Shown: in pieces, positions 45,275 through 55,803 of the stretch
Numbering within the stretch: position 1 is the first letter of the stretch
Layout: each line of letters starts with the position of its first letter
Source of the DNA: Bradyrhizobium sp. CCBAU 51765
Lineage (GTDB): Bacteria > Pseudomonadota > Alphaproteobacteria > Rhizobiales > Xanthobacteraceae
DNA: 64,000 nt
Assembly: GCF_015291725.1 (NCBI RefSeq)
Contig: NZ_CP030038.1
Coordinates: 2,531,001 to 2,595,000 of the forward strand
Direction: 5' to 3'
Position numbers and translations under genes: made by a program
The notes under the pieces: generated by a model
What the model saw: only the letters and a program-made list of their open reading frames with translations
The model's database searches: none
Told to the model about the DNA's origin: nothing

Positions 45275-45290
45275 TGGTTTGGCGCTTGCA
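45275..45290 (+). promoter_or_regulatory. Sigma-54 promoter of bolA-grx operon
   Basis: TGGTTT-ggcgc-TTGCA, GG-N10-GC. Start near 45301, 20 bp before bolA. Confidence 0.72.
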
Positions 45291-45320
45291 TGGACGAGGC
45301 GCGGAGCAGGAGTGTGCGAC

Positions 45321-45554
45321 ATGGCAATGGCGGGACCGGAGATCGAGCAACTGATCAGGGAGGCGTTTCCGGACGCTCATGTGATCGTGACCGATCTCGC
45401 CGGCGACGGCGATCATTACGGCGCGCGCGTCGTCTCGCAGGCGTTTGCCGGCAAGACTCGGATTCAGCAGCACCAGATGGTCTACGCCGCCTTGAAGGGA
45501 CAGATGGGCGAGGCGCTGCATGCGCTCGCGCTCGAAACGGCGGTGCCGACGTGA
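45321..45554 (+). CDS. bolA: BolA-family protein
   Basis: A 77-aa BolA protein (FPDAHVIVTDLAGDGDHYGARVV with the conserved histidine; QHQMVYAALKGQMG). BolA and monothiol glutaredoxin form [2Fe-2S] complexes in iron and Fe-S control; the glutaredoxin follows 18 bp downstream. ATG 45321 is supported by AGGAG at 45309-45313. Confidence 0.9.
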   Translation: MAMAGPEIEQLIREAFPDAHVIVTDLAGDGDHYGARVVSQAFAGKTRIQQHQMVYAALKGQMGEALHALALETAVPT

Positions 45555-45572
45555 ATATGGAAGGATAGAAGC

Positions 45573-45908
45573 ATGAGCGAACCGACCGAACAACGCATCA
45601 GGGACATCATCGCAGGCAGCGACGTCGTGCTGTTCATGAAGGGCGTTCCAGCTGCGCCGCAATGCGGCTTCTCAGGCGCCGTCGTGCAGATTCTGAACGG
45701 CCTCGGCGTGCCCTTCACCGGCATCAACGTGCTCGCCGATCCTGATATCCGCGAGGGCATCAAATCGTTCTCGAACTGGCCGACCATTCCCCAGCTCTAC
45801 GTCAAGGGCGAGTTTCTCGGCGGCTGCGACATCGTGCGCGAGATGTTCAAGCTGGGTGAGCTGGCCGCAGTGCTGAACGACAAGGGCGTTGCGGTGGCGG
45901 CGTCATGA
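45573..45908 (+). CDS. grxD: Monothiol glutaredoxin (Grx4 type)
   Basis: A 111-aa CGFS glutaredoxin ([17 protein letters not shown] near residue 23; [20 protein letters not shown]). It binds a bridging [2Fe-2S] with BolA and takes part in Fe-S transfer. Overlaps the following ferredoxin by ATGA. Confidence 0.94.
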   Translation: MSEPTEQRIRDIIAGSDVVLFMKGVPAAPQCGFSGAVVQILNGLGVPFTGINVLADPDIREGIKSFSNWPTIPQLYVKGEFLGGCDIVREMFKLGELAAVLNDKGVAVAAS

Positions 45909-46258
45909 GCGACGGGATGACCGAGGAATTCGAGCTGCCGCAGCTCTACCGTCATCACGTCTTCGCCTGCCATACCCAGCGGCCTCCGAGCCATCCGCGC
46001 GGAAGCTGCGGAGCGTCCGGCGGCGGGCCGCTGTGGGAGCGGCTCGGCAAGGCCATTGAAGCGAAGGGGCTGACTGACGTCGGCTTCACCGCATCGGGCT
46101 GTCTCGGCTTCTGCGCCGCCGGCCCTCTGATGGTCGTTTACCCCGATGGCGTCTGGTATCGGCCGACGACGCCGGAAGACATCGACGAGATTGTCGAGCA
46201 GCACCTCGCGCAGGGCCGGCGCGTCGATCGCCTGGTGATGGTGCTGGCGCGGAGCTAG
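45905..46258 (+). CDS. Thioredoxin-fold [2Fe-2S] ferredoxin
   Basis: A 117-aa ferredoxin of the Shethna-type/thioredoxin-like group ([20 protein letters not shown], then [21 protein letters not shown]). The four ligand cysteines are present. Coupled to the glutaredoxin. Shethna-type proteins can protect nitrogenase or transfer electrons. Confidence 0.86.
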   Translation: MSDGMTEEFELPQLYRHHVFACHTQRPPSHPRGSCGASGGGPLWERLGKAIEAKGLTDVGFTASGCLGFCAAGPLMVVYPDGVWYRPTTPEDIDEIVEQHLAQGRRVDRLVMVLARS

Positions 46259-46266
46259 GCGAATCT

Positions 46267-46420
46267 TCCTTTTCCCCTTGTGGAAGAAGGTGGCGCGAAG
46301 CGCCGGATGAGGGGTTCTCTCCGCAAATTCAGGCGCAAGAGTGTCGCGCGCGGAGACAACCCCTCACCCGTCTCGTCGTTACGCGACGAGCCACCCTCTC
46401 CAACAAGAGGAGAGGGGAAC
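46267..46420. repeat. Large palindromic dispersed repeat (REP/RIME-like)
   Basis: The left arm begins CCTTTTCCCCTTGTGG at 46269 and runs to GATGAGGGG at 46315. The right arm holds CCCCTCACCC at 46359 and CACCCTCTCC at 46392 to GAGAGGGGAA. Secondary hairpins lie in the middle (GTCTCGTCG / CGACGAG). It sits between convergent genes, as such elements usually do; the hairpin at 8435 shares the core. Confidence 0.7.
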
Positions 46421-46430
46421 CATTGCGGCA

Positions 46431-46841
46431 CTACACTTCCGCGCAATGCGGCATTGCCTCCGGCCGTGTGCAGCCTTCGAGGTCACTTCGCTCGCCGCCA
46501 AGCAGGGATGGGACCGGCTCACGGTCGAAGCCCGCGCATCTGGCGCCATCAGCGTCGATCAGCGGACGCCGGATCAGCAGGGGATCGTCCAGCATCAGGG
46601 CGATTGCACCTGCTGCGTCGCTCTCTGCCGGATTCAACTCACCGGATTTGATCCGGGGCGCGGCCGGGTTGAACCAGGAGGTGACGGGCGTCGCACCGAA
46701 GAAGGCGAGCAGACGCTCCGTCGTCCACGGCTCGGTGAGAAGGCTCTTCGCGATCACCTGATGACCCGCCGCCTCCAGCGCGCGAATCTGCCGAGCGTTG
46801 GTCCCGCAACCGGGCTTCTGGTAGAACAGGATGGTCGCCAC
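46431..46841 (-). CDS. ArsC/Spx-like nitrogenase-associated protein (NifO-like)
   Basis: A 136-aa thioredoxin-fold protein of the arsenate-reductase/Spx family (FYQKPGCGTNARQIRALEAA, LLIRRPLIDADG). This subgroup is annotated as nitrogenase-associated protein or NifO. Only one active-site cysteine (GCGTN) is evident. In Azotobacter nifO influences Mo and nitrate metabolism. Follows the receiver gene by 10 bp. Confidence 0.85.
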   Translation of the reverse strand: MATILFYQKPGCGTNARQIRALEAAGHQVIAKSLLTEPWTTERLLAFFGATPVTSWFNPAAPRIKSGELNPAESDAAGAIALMLDDPLLIRRPLIDADGARCAGFDREPVPSLLGGERSDLEGCTRPEAMPHCAEV

Positions 46842-46851
46842 GCGGGCGCTC

Positions 46852-47286
46852 CTATCTCATCATGCTGAGCTGGACCAGGGGCGCAGCACCGCCACGCCCG
46901 AGGATGGTGTCCACTTTCTTGCGGACGCCCTCCAAGGTCAGCGGTTTCACCACGGCGCCATGGGCTCCGGCCTTCATCGCCTCGACCGCGGTGGTCTCGT
47001 CGGATTTGTCGGTGACGACGAGAATGCGCACGCCCGGAAACTTCGCGCCGAGCTCGCCGATCAGAGCAGGGCCGCGAGCCTTCAGGAAGGAGACGCCAAG
47101 CAGCACGACGTCGGGCTTCAACCAGTCCACACCCTTCTCATAGGCCTCCTCCGGAGTGGCGAGCTCATGCGTCTCGATCTCGTCGTGCAGCATGAACTGA
47201 AGCGCCGCGCGGGTGATCTCGTCCTCGTCGACCACGAACACGCGCCGCTGGTCGACTGCCTTGGCCGTCTCGACACCGATCTGCAT
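46852..47286 (-). CDS. Receiver-only regulator lacking the phospho-acceptor Asp
   Basis: A 144-aa single-domain CheY-like protein. The acidic pair (VVDEDE, residues 20-23) and the lysine (GAVVKPLT) are present. The phosphorylation site reads PDVVLLGVSFL, with Gly64 where the aspartate should be. There is no output domain. It is divergent from nifH, shares its tandem UAS, and has its own sigma-54-type promoter (47323-47338). A pseudo-receiver acting by protein contact is likely; partner unknown. Confidence 0.82.
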   Translation of the reverse strand: MQIGVETAKAVDQRRVFVVDEDEITRAALQFMLHDEIETHELATPEEAYEKGVDWLKPDVVLLGVSFLKARGPALIGELGAKFPGVRILVVTDKSDETTAVEAMKAGAHGAVVKPLTLEGVRKKVDTILGRGGAAPLVQLSMMR

Positions 47287-47322
47287 CCGTCATTCTCCTC
47301 GAATTGTTTCACCTCGTGGATT

Positions 47323-47338
47323 AGCAATTTCCGTTCCG
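47323..47338 (-). promoter_or_regulatory. Sigma-54 promoter of receiver-nifO operon
   Basis: Minus strand CGGAAC-ggaaa-TTGCT, GG-N10-GC. Start near 47312; the UAS sites are at about -86 and -115. Confidence 0.7.
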
Positions 47339-47390
47339 CGTGCACGCCGCAGAAATCGCGGTGCGTTTGCACCGCAATCGCCGCGATCCT

Positions 47391-47435
47391 TGTCCGGTTT
47401 CTGACAGAGACCCTACCTCTGTAGGGTTCGACACA
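47391..47435. promoter_or_regulatory. Tandem NifA UAS between receiver gene and nifH
   Basis: TGT-N10-ACA at 47391-47406 and 47420-47435, about -132 and -103 for nifH. They can serve both directions. Confidence 0.85.
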
Positions 47436-47504
47436 GCTTCTGTCGGCTGCCTGGGTCGAAATATTTCGCGAGCGCGATCAGCGTCTTAGTGAGCGCGCCG
47501 CGAA

Positions 47505-47520
47505 TGGCACGCCAGTTGCT
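47505..47520 (+). promoter_or_regulatory. Sigma-54 promoter of nifH
   Basis: TGGCAC-gccag-TTGCT, full consensus. Start near 47531, which leaves a long leader of about 148 nt before nifH. Confidence 0.92.
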
Positions 47521-47642
47521 ATTTGGATGCAGCAACAACGAGTGAGGGCTGAGAACACGCCGACGCCGCTGGCGAGCGATGTTCTCCTTCCCGAACCCCG
47601 CGGGCCCACGCTTCTGAGAGAGAAGCAATCTCGCGCGAATAG

Positions 47643-48563
<921 letters not shown>

Positions 48564-48570
48564 CGATCCT

Positions 48571-48602
48571 GCCGGCCTTCCCACCCGGGAAGGCCGGCCT
48601 TT
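48571..48602 (+). terminator. Strong hairpin terminator after nifH
   Basis: GCCGGCCTTCCC pairs with GGGAAGGCCGGC around ACC, followed by a short CTTT. It would end or stabilise the nifH transcript, limiting read-through to nifQ. Confidence 0.85.
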
Positions 48603-48639
48603 ATCGACGTCCCCTGCGGCATAACCGGCGGAGCGTTTC

Positions 48640-49362
48640 GTGATTGCGGCGCAAGCGAGTACGAGCGAAGCGACTGCGCATCTACCGGCACGGCCCAATG
48701 CCAGCGGGACGCATGCGGGAATAGAATTCTACCGTCTGCTGACCGGCTGCGCCCCCGCGGAAGCCGATATCGGCGCCGACGATGATTTCGATCGTCATGT
48801 GCTTGCCTCGATCCTGGCCGCGGCAGTGATGGATGGCGGTGCTCTGGCCGAGCGTGCCGGACTGTCGGAGCAGGAGCTCAATGACCTGCTCGCTCGCAGC
48901 TTCCCCTCCGCGACGGTCCGCGCGTTCGCATGGATGCCGAGATCCGCTTCCGAGAGCGACGACGAGACCATCATGGTGCGCGATCTCCTGCTCGCACAGC
49001 GTTCGACCGAAGGCGATGTCGGCCGCTGGCTCGCGGCGATGGTGGCGCGGCGTGCGATGGAGCCCAACCACCTCTGGGAAGATCTCGGGCTGCGTGATCG
49101 CCCCGAGCTGTCACGCCTCCTGACACGTCATTTCGCACCGCTGGCGGTCCGCAACACCGGGAATATGCGCTGGAAGCGCTTTTTCTACCGCATGCTGTGC
49201 GAGGACGACGGCTTCGTGATGTGCACGACGCCGGTCTGCACGCAGTGCAACGATTTCGACCTCTGTTTTGGCGAGGAGAGCGGCGAGAGCCGCATGGCCG
49301 AGCGCCGGCGGGACTATTTGCGGGGCGACAGCGATCGGATCGATGCCGCCCGAACGGCGTGA
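48640..49362 (+). CDS. nifQ: NifQ, molybdenum donor for FeMo-co
   Basis: A 240-aa Fe-S/Mo carrier that gives Mo to NifEN. The C-terminal ligand motif C-X4-C-X2-C-X5-C is seen as CTTPVCTQCNDFDLC near residue 204. GTG 48640 is the start used; a start further in is possible since the first 25 residues are poorly conserved. Confidence 0.92.
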   Translation: MIAAQASTSEATAHLPARPNASGTHAGIEFYRLLTGCAPAEADIGADDDFDRHVLASILAAAVMDGGALAERAGLSEQELNDLLARSFPSATVRAFAWMPRSASESDDETIMVRDLLLAQRSTEGDVGRWLAAMVARRAMEPNHLWEDLGLRDRPELSRLLTRHFAPLAVRNTGNMRWKRFFYRMLCEDDGFVMCTTPVCTQCNDFDLCFGEESGESRMAERRRDYLRGDSDRIDAARTA

Positions 49363-49369
49363 GGTGATC

Positions 49370-49855
49370 ATGGACGCGTATTCCGAAGGGACTTTTGTCG
49401 ACGTGGTGGACGAAGGGCCGTCTGCGTGCCACGTGCACCGGGACGGTGAATGCTCCGCGTTCCAGCGGTTGCGCGACGCTGGCCTGCGGCCGACACGCCA
49501 GCGCCTGTTATTGGCAGATTTGTTGTTCGGCCAGGGACACCGCCACGTCACCGCGGAAATGCTGTTTGCCGAGTCGGCGGAGGCCAATATCCAGCTGTCG
49601 CTGGCGACCGTCTACAACACGCTGAACCAGTTCACCCAGGCCGGGCTGCTGCGCCGGATCGGGCCGGATGGCTCGCGGTCGTTCTTCGACACCAACACGA
49701 CGGTTCATCCGCATTTCTACCTTCACGGCGAGGATGTCCTGATCGACGTGCCCGAGACGCTCGTCCTTGCGCAGATGCCCGAGCCCTTGCCGGGCCACGA
49801 GATCTCGCGGCTCGACATCATCATCCATGTCCGCCGCAAATCCGCCGACACCTGA
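49370..49855 (+). CDS. Fur-family regulator, Irr-like
   Basis: A 161-aa Fur-superfamily protein close to Irr of rhizobia (LRPTRQRLLLADLLFGQGHRHVTAEML; LATVYNTLNQFTQAGLLRRI; FFDTNTTVHPHFYL). Irr senses haem and controls iron genes. The classical GCPWH haem motif of B. japonicum Irr is missing; instead the N-terminus has ACHVHRDGEC. Lying 8 bp behind nifQ, it may couple iron status to nitrogenase. ATG 49370. Confidence 0.85.
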   Translation: MDAYSEGTFVDVVDEGPSACHVHRDGECSAFQRLRDAGLRPTRQRLLLADLLFGQGHRHVTAEMLFAESAEANIQLSLATVYNTLNQFTQAGLLRRIGPDGSRSFFDTNTTVHPHFYLHGEDVLIDVPETLVLAQMPEPLPGHEISRLDIIIHVRRKSADT

Positions 49856-49871
49856 CAGGCCTGTCTGGGCC

Positions 49872-49887
49872 TGTCGCATTTGCGACA
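49872..49887. promoter_or_regulatory. NifA UAS of nifV
   Basis: TGT-N10-ACA, about -92 from the expected start. Confidence 0.8.
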
Positions 49888-49944
49888 AAGCGAGCGGTGC
49901 CGAGAAGCCTATGAATCTCAATTGCTTGGCGATTATTCCGACAA

Positions 49945-49960
49945 TGGCATGCAGGTTGCT
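49945..49960 (+). promoter_or_regulatory. Sigma-54 promoter of nifV-cysE-nifW
   Basis: TGGCAT-gcagg-TTGCT, identical to the nifB promoter core. Start near 49971, which rules out nifV starts upstream. Confidence 0.88.
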
Positions 49961-49996
49961 GAACTCCTGATCGGAATGAATGACTGGAGTGCGCGG

Positions 49997-51178
49997 ATGG
50001 TGTTTTCCAACCCGACGAAACGACTGGATGGCGGTCAGCTCCCGCTCGTCGTCCTCAACGACACCACGCTGCGGGACGGCGAACAGGCGCCTGGCGTCGC
50101 GTTCACCACCGCGGAAAAAGTCTCGATTGCGCGCGCACTGGCCTCGGCCGGCGTCACCGAGATCGAAGCCGGCACGCCCGCCATGGGCCATGACGAGGTG
50201 AGCGCGATCCGCGCTATCGTGGAGGCCGACTTGCCTGCGACCGCGATCGGCTGGTGCCGGATGCGGACGTCCGACGTCGATGCCGCGATCGAGGCCGGCG
50301 TCTCCATGGTGAATGTGTCGATCCCTGCCTCCGACGTGCAGATCGCCGCCAAGCTCGGCGGCGGACGGCCGGCGGCGCTGGAGCAGGTGAGGCGGGTGGT
50401 CGGCTACGCCCGCGACAGGGGCCTCGACGTCGCGGTCGGCGGCGAGGATTCCTCGCGCGCCGATGTCGATTTCCTGGTTGAGCTGATCGCCACCGCAAAG
50501 GCCGCAGGCGCGCGGCGCTTTCGCATTGCGGATACGCTGAGCGTGCTCGATCCTGACGCGGCCTTTGCGTTGCTGGCAGCGCTTCGTTCGACCACCGATC
50601 TCGAGCTCGAATTCCACGGTCACGACGATCTGGGCCTGGCGACCGCCAACACGCTTGCCGCAATCAAGGCCGGTGCGACGCACGCCTCCGTCACCGTGAT
50701 CGGTCTCGGCGAGCGGGCAGGCAACGCTCCGCTGGAGGAGGTCGCCGTCGCGCTCAGGCAGCTCTACGGCCGCGAGACCGGCGTGGTGCTGTCCGAGCTG
50801 GAGCATGTTGCAGCCGTGGTCGCGGCCGCGGCCGCGCGCGCCATCCCCCTCAACAAGGCGATCGTCGGCGAGCACGTCTTCACCCACGAGTCCGGCATTC
50901 ACGTCGACGGCCTGTTGAAGGATCAGCGTACCTATCAGGCGCTGGATCCGCGGCTGCTCGGCCGCTCCAACCGCATCGTGATCGGCAAGCATTCCGGGCT
51001 CGCGGCGATCACCGCGCTGCTGGCCGAGCTCCAGCTGTCCGTCAGCACGGAGGAAGCAAAGTCCGTTCTCGCCCGCGTCCGCCAGCATGCCGTCGAGCAC
51101 AAGGGCGCCGTTGCGCGCGAGACTGTGACGGCGATCTGGCGCGAGGTGCGCGAGCGCTCGCTCCTGAATTGCGCGTGA
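49997..51178 (+). CDS. nifV: NifV homocitrate synthase
   Basis: Makes homocitrate, the organic ligand of FeMo-co, from acetyl-CoA and 2-oxoglutarate; 393 aa. [18 protein letters not shown] near residue 17 and [14 protein letters not shown] near residue 203 carry the metal-binding residues of the DRE-TIM family; [12 protein letters not shown] is also intact. ATG 49997 is preferred because the promoter start lies near 49971 and GGAG is at 49985. Its presence allows fixation without a plant supply of homocitrate. Confidence 0.95.
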   Translation: MVFSNPTKRLDGGQLPLVVLNDTTLRDGEQAPGVAFTTAEKVSIARALASAGVTEIEAGTPAMGHDEVSAIRAIVEADLPATAIGWCRMRTSDVDAAIEAGVSMVNVSIPASDVQIAAKLGGGRPAALEQVRRVVGYARDRGLDVAVGGEDSSRADVDFLVELIATAKAAGARRFRIADTLSVLDPDAAFALLAALRSTTDLELEFHGHDDLGLATANTLAAIKAGATHASVTVIGLGERAGNAPLEEVAVALRQLYGRETGVVLSELEHVAAVVAAAAARAIPLNKAIVGEHVFTHESGIHVDGLLKDQRTYQALDPRLLGRSNRIVIGKHSGLAAITALLAELQLSVSTEEAKSVLARVRQHAVEHKGAVARETVTAIWREVRERSLLNCA

Positions 51179-51185
51179 GGGTGCC

Positions 51186-51953
51186 ATGGCCTGTGCCGTC
51201 GATATTCCGCTCGCCGAACCGTCCGCTCCCGGACCGGTCAAGCCCTCGCTGCTGAAGTTGATCCGCGAGGACGTCGGCTGCGTGCGCCAGCGCGATCCCG
51301 CCGCGCGCAGCCAGATCGAGACGCTCCTGACCTATCCCGGCGTTCATGCCGTCATCTGGTATCGGATCGCGAACCGGCTGTGGGCCGGCGGCTGGCGCTT
51401 TCCGGCGCGGCTGTTGTCCTGGTTCGGGCGCTTCGCCAGCAATGTCGACATCCATCCCGGCGCGCGCATCGGCCGGCGCTTCTTCATCGATCATGGCGCC
51501 TGCGTCGTCATCGGCGAGACCGCCGAGATCGGCGACGACGTCACGCTCTATCATGGCGTCACCCTCGGCGGCACGTCCAGGTTTCCCGGCAAGCGCCATC
51601 CGACGCTGGAAGATCGGGTCGTGGTCGGAGCTGGCGCCAAGATCCTCGGGCCGATCACGGTCGGCGCCGGCTCGCGCGTCGGAGCCAATTCGGTGGTGAT
51701 CGACAGCATGCCACCCGACGTCACCGTGGTCGGCATTCCCGCGCGCGTCGTGCGTCCGCAACTTGGTCATCGCCGCGTCGTCGGCAAGATCGATCTGGAC
51801 CATCATTTGATGCCGGATCCCGTCGGCGACGCCATCGCCGTATTGCTCGACCGCGTCGAGTTCCTGGAAGCGCGGCTGAGCCACATGCAGAGGCGCGCCA
51901 GGGACGCCGGCGCTTCCGCGCCACAGAGCCTGATGGAGACCGACAATGGCTGA
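51186..51953 (+). CDS. cysE: Serine O-acetyltransferase
   Basis: A 255-aa CysE/NifP-type enzyme making O-acetylserine for cysteine. Left-handed helix hexapeptides ([40 protein letters not shown]) are clear. In nif operons it boosts cysteine for Fe-S building. Overlaps nifW by 8 bp. Confidence 0.93.
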   Translation: MACAVDIPLAEPSAPGPVKPSLLKLIREDVGCVRQRDPAARSQIETLLTYPGVHAVIWYRIANRLWAGGWRFPARLLSWFGRFASNVDIHPGARIGRRFFIDHGACVVIGETAEIGDDVTLYHGVTLGGTSRFPGKRHPTLEDRVVVGAGAKILGPITVGAGSRVGANSVVIDSMPPDVTVVGIPARVVRPQLGHRRVVGKIDLDHHLMPDPVGDAIAVLLDRVEFLEARLSHMQRRARDAGASAPQSLMETDNG

Positions 51954-52275
51954 TGGAATCCTCGCGCGACTCAACGAGGCCTCGGCGGCCGAGGAGTTCT
52001 TCACGCTGCTTGGCGTCGATTACGATCCGAAACTCGTCAACGTGGCGCGGCTGCACATCCTCAGGCGCATGGGCCAGTATCTTGCCGGGGAAGATTTCTC
52101 CGGCGTGGCGGACGAGACCGTGGCGGAGCGGTGCAAGATCGTGCTGGAGCGGGCTTATGCGGACTTCGTCGCATCCTCGCCCATCGACCAGCGCGTGTTC
52201 AAGGTCCTGAAGGATGCTGTCGCGCCGCAGCCGAAGCAGGCGCCGACATTGGTGCAGATCGGCTCGCTGAAGTGA
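51946..52275 (+). CDS. nifW: NifW
   Basis: A 109-aa nitrogenase accessory protein ([36 protein letters not shown]). It binds MoFe protein and aids full activity or oxygen tolerance. Last gene of the nifV operon. Confidence 0.94.
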   Translation: MADGILARLNEASAAEEFFTLLGVDYDPKLVNVARLHILRRMGQYLAGEDFSGVADETVAERCKIVLERAYADFVASSPIDQRVFKVLKDAVAPQPKQAPTLVQIGSLK

Positions 52276-52285
52276 GCACGTGCTC

Positions 52286-52301
52286 TGTCGCATTTGCGAC
52301 G
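52286..52301. promoter_or_regulatory. Degenerate NifA UAS of fixA
   Basis: TGT-N10-ACG, one mismatch, about -140 from the fixA start. Confidence 0.45.
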
Positions 52302-52407
52302 CGTGTCGCAGCAGCGTTGTCGGCCCTACAGTCCGAAGCGGATGCAACCGATACCGTCACTCTTCTAAGTCGCTGTGTCTGCATCTGAATTTCGTCGTTC
52401 GCGCAGT

Positions 52408-52423
52408 TGGTACGACACTTGCT
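52408..52423 (+). promoter_or_regulatory. Sigma-54 promoter of fixABCX
   Basis: TGGTAC-gacac-TTGCT, GG-N10-GC. Start near 52434, 37 bp before fixA. Confidence 0.85.
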
Positions 52424-52470
52424 GTTCTGGCTCTGAACGAGGTTTTCGAAGACGAGTCCTGGAGAAGCGC

Positions 52471-53313
52471 ATGCACATCGTCGTCTGCATCAAGCAGGTC
52501 CCCGACTCCGCACAGATTCGCGTGCATCCCGTGACCAACACCATCATGCGTCAGGGCGTGCCGACCATCATCAACCCCTACGACCTCTTCGCACTGGAAG
52601 CGGCACTCGAGCTGCGCGATCAGTTCGGCGGCGAGGTCACGGTGCTGACCATGGGTCCGCCGTCGGCCGAGGATTCCTTGCGCAAGGCGCTGACCTTCGG
52701 CGCCGACCGCGCGGTGCTGCTGACCGACCGCTTCTTTGCCGGTGCAGATACACTGGCCACCACCTATGCGCTTGCAACAGCGATCCGCAAGATCTCGACC
52801 GAGTTCGGTGCGCCCGATCTCGTCTTCACCGGCAAGCAGACCATCGACGGCGATACCGCGCAGGTCGGCCCCGGCATCGCCAAGCGGCTGGGCCTGTTGC
52901 AGCTCACCTATGTCGCCAAAATCAGCGCGCTTGATTTGGAGGCCCGCACCATCGACGCGGAACGGCGCTCCGAGGGCGGCGTGCAACTCCTGCGCACCAG
53001 GCTGCCGTGCCTCGTCACCATGCTGGAGGCGACCAACCAGATCCGCCGTGGCGCGATGGCCGACGCGCTGCGCGCCGCGCGTGCTCCGATCGTGAAATGG
53101 AGCGCGCAGGAGGCCGGCGTCGAGGACATCTCGAAATGCGGACTGCGCGGCTCGCCCACCATCGTCAAGCGGGTGTTCGCGCCCGCGGCGCGCAGCGAGA
53201 AGGCAGCGCTGATCGAGGTCGGCGAACAGCCTGCGGAGGCGCTGATCGACGCCATCTTCAAGCGCCAGCCGGCGCTGGAGACTGAGCTCGCGGCGCTGGC
53301 GCGCGGCTATTGA
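52471..53313 (+). CDS. fixA: FixA, electron-bifurcating flavoprotein beta subunit
   Basis: ETF-beta type subunit, 280 aa ([42 protein letters not shown]). FixABCX oxidises NADH and splits electrons between quinone and a low-potential carrier that feeds nitrogenase. ATG 52471. Confidence 0.96.
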   Translation: MHIVVCIKQVPDSAQIRVHPVTNTIMRQGVPTIINPYDLFALEAALELRDQFGGEVTVLTMGPPSAEDSLRKALTFGADRAVLLTDRFFAGADTLATTYALATAIRKISTEFGAPDLVFTGKQTIDGDTAQVGPGIAKRLGLLQLTYVAKISALDLEARTIDAERRSEGGVQLLRTRLPCLVTMLEATNQIRRGAMADALRAARAPIVKWSAQEAGVEDISKCGLRGSPTIVKRVFAPAARSEKAALIEVGEQPAEALIDAIFKRQPALETELAALARGY

Positions 53314-53333
53314 GGCGAGAGGGAGCAAGCACC

Positions 53334-54440
53334 ATGGGCACCGCACCGAAAACCGCAGCTCCAGCCTCCGGTCGCGCCGCGACCAAGAAGGAGCTGCCCG
53401 AGCACTTCAAGGCCTACAAGCACGTCTGGGTCTTCATCGAGCAGGAGCGTGGCCAGGTCCACCCCGTCTCCTGGGAGTTGATGGGCGCCGGTCGCAAGCT
53501 CGCCGACAAGCTCAAGGTCGATCTCGCCGCGGTCGTGATCGGCCCCGAAGGCGAGGCGACGCAGAGCGCCGCCGCGGAGTCGTTCTGCTACGGCGCCGAT
53601 CTCGTCTACATGGTCGCCGACAATCTGCTCGCCGACTATCGCAACGAATCCTACACCAAGGCGCTGACCGACGTCGTCAACACCTACAAGCCCGAGATCC
53701 TGCTGCTCGGCGCCACCACGCTCGGCCGAGATCTCGCGGGATCGGTGGCGACGACGCTGCTCACTGGCCTCACCGCCGACTGCACCGAGCTCGATGTCGA
53801 TACCGACGGCTCGCTCGCCGCGACACGCCCGACCTTCGGCGGCTCGCTGCTCTGCACGATCTACACGCTCAACTACCGGCCGCAAATGGCAACGGTGCGC
53901 CCGCGCGTGATGCCGATGCCGGAGCGTGTCGCCCGTCCGGTCGGCCGCATCGTCAGCCATCCGCTTGGCCTGGTCGAGGATGACATCGTGACCAAGGTGC
54001 TGTCATTCCTGCCCGACCGCGATTCCGCAAAGTCCAATCTCGCTTATGCCGACGTCGTCGTCGCCGGCGGCCTGGGGCTGGGATCGCCCGAGAATTTCCA
54101 GCTGGTGCGCCAGCTCGCAACGGTGATCGGTGCCGAATACGGCTGCTCGCGGCCGCTGGTGCAGAAGGGCTGGGTCACCTCCGACCGGCAGATCGGCCAG
54201 ACCGGCAAGACCATCCGGCCGAAGCTGTACATCGCCGCAGGCATCTCCGGCGCGATCCAGCATCGTGTCGGCGTCGAAGGCGCCGACCTGATCGTTGCCA
54301 TCAACACCGACAGGAACGCGCCGATCTTCGATTTCGCCCACATGGGCATCGTCACTGACGCCATCCGCCTGCTTCCGGCGCTGACCGCGGCGTTCCGCGC
54401 CCGGCTGTCGCCGCATTCGCGCGACCGGATCGCGAGCTAG
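53334..54440 (+). CDS. fixB: FixB, electron-bifurcating flavoprotein alpha subunit
   Basis: ETF-alpha type subunit, 368 aa. The C-terminal FAD site is visible ([21 protein letters not shown], then [20 protein letters not shown]). An N-terminal alanine-rich tail precedes the domain. 20 bp behind fixA. Confidence 0.96.
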   Translation: MGTAPKTAAPASGRAATKKELPEHFKAYKHVWVFIEQERGQVHPVSWELMGAGRKLADKLKVDLAAVVIGPEGEATQSAAAESFCYGADLVYMVADNLLADYRNESYTKALTDVVNTYKPEILLLGATTLGRDLAGSVATTLLTGLTADCTELDVDTDGSLAATRPTFGGSLLCTIYTLNYRPQMATVRPRVMPMPERVARPVGRIVSHPLGLVEDDIVTKVLSFLPDRDSAKSNLAYADVVVAGGLGLGSPENFQLVRQLATVIGAEYGCSRPLVQKGWVTSDRQIGQTGKTIRPKLYIAAGISGAIQHRVGVEGADLIVAINTDRNAPIFDFAHMGIVTDAIRLLPALTAAFRARLSPHSRDRIAS

Positions 54441-54455
54441 AAAGGGAGAGGCACC

Positions 54456-55763
54456 ATGATCGAGGAGAAATTCGACGCCATCGTCGTCGGCGCCGGCATG
54501 GCGGGCAATGCCGCGGCACTCACGCTCGCCCAGCGTGGCCTCAAGGTGCTGCAGCTCGAGCGCGGCGAGTATTCCGGCTCCAAGAACGTGCAGGGCGCGA
54601 TCCTCTATGCCGACATGCTGGAGAAGCTGATCCCCGACTTCCGCGAGGACGCGCCGCTGGAGCGACATCTGGTCGAGCAGCGCTTCTGGATGATGGACGA
54701 CCGCTCGCACACCGGCCTGCACTACCGCTCCGACGACTTCAACGAGGAGAAGCCGAACCGCTACACCATCATCCGCGCGCAGTTCGACAAATGGTTCTCG
54801 CAGAAGGTCCGCGAGGCCGGCGCCATCGTGCTGTGCGAGACGACGGTGACTGAGCTGGCGCAGGACGCCTATGGCAAGGTGATCGGCGTTCGCACCGACC
54901 GCGCCGATGGCGAGATCCATGCCGATGTCGTCGTGCTGGCCGAAGGCGTCAACGGCCTGCTCGGGACCCGTGCAGGGCTGCGCGAGCGGCCCAAGCCCGA
55001 CAAGGTCGCGCTCGCGGTCAAGGAAATGCATTTCCTGCCGCGCGAGACCATCGAGGCCCGCTTCAACCTCAGGGGCGACGAAGGCATGGTGATCGAGGCC
55101 GCCGGCACCATCTCCCGCGGCATGACCGGCATGGGCTTCATCTATGCCAACAAGGAGTGCATCTCGCTCGGCATCGGCTGCCTGGTCGCCGATTTCCAGC
55201 GCACCGGCGAGACGCCGTACGGGCTGCTCGACCGCTTCAAGCGGCATCCTTCGGTCGCCCCGCTGATCGAAGGCTCCGAGGTGAAGGAATATGCCGCGCA
55301 CCTCATTCCCGAAGGCGGCTTCAAGGCGATCCCGCAGCTCTATGGCGAGGGCTGGGTCGTGGTCGGCGACGCTGCCCAGCTCAACAATGCCATCCACCGC
55401 GAGGGCTCGAATCTCGCAATGACTTCGGGCCGGATCGCGGCGGAGGCGATCTTCCAGGTCAAGTCGCGCAAGGAACCGATGACGGCGGAGAACCTGTCGC
55501 TCTACAAGACGATGCTGGATCAGTCCTTCGTCATCAAGGATTTGAAGAAGTACAAGGACATGCCTGCGCTGATGCACACCCAGTCGCAGAATTTCTTCCT
55601 GACCTATCCGGAGCTCGTCTCGAAGGCGATGCAGAACTTCCTGCGCGTCGACGGCACTCCGAAGGTCGAGAAGGAAAAGACGACGTTCAAATCGTTCATC
55701 AAGGCGCGGTCGTGGAGCGGATTGTTCGGCGACGCCTTCCGCCTCGCGCGCGCCTGGCGCTGA
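54456..55763 (+). CDS. fixC: FixC, ETF-quinone oxidoreductase-like flavoprotein
   Basis: FAD protein of 435 aa ([20 protein letters not shown] at the N-terminus; [19 protein letters not shown] near residue 305). Passes the high-potential electron branch to quinone. Confidence 0.96.
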   Translation: MIEEKFDAIVVGAGMAGNAAALTLAQRGLKVLQLERGEYSGSKNVQGAILYADMLEKLIPDFREDAPLERHLVEQRFWMMDDRSHTGLHYRSDDFNEEKPNRYTIIRAQFDKWFSQKVREAGAIVLCETTVTELAQDAYGKVIGVRTDRADGEIHADVVVLAEGVNGLLGTRAGLRERPKPDKVALAVKEMHFLPRETIEARFNLRGDEGMVIEAAGTISRGMTGMGFIYANKECISLGIGCLVADFQRTGETPYGLLDRFKRHPSVAPLIEGSEVKEYAAHLIPEGGFKAIPQLYGEGWVVVGDAAQLNNAIHREGSNLAMTSGRIAAEAIFQVKSRKEPMTAENLSLYKTMLDQSFVIKDLKKYKDMPALMHTQSQNFFLTYPELVSKAMQNFLRVDGTPKVEKEKTTFKSFIKARSWSGLFGDAFRLARAWR

Positions 55764-55803
55764 TCTCAAGGAAACGCAACACTGGCGATGGAGACTTAAG
55801 GCC

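Noticed and set aside
49880..49996. Upstream extension of nifV
   Set aside because: Lies in or before the sigma-54 promoter and transcription start predicted near 49971.
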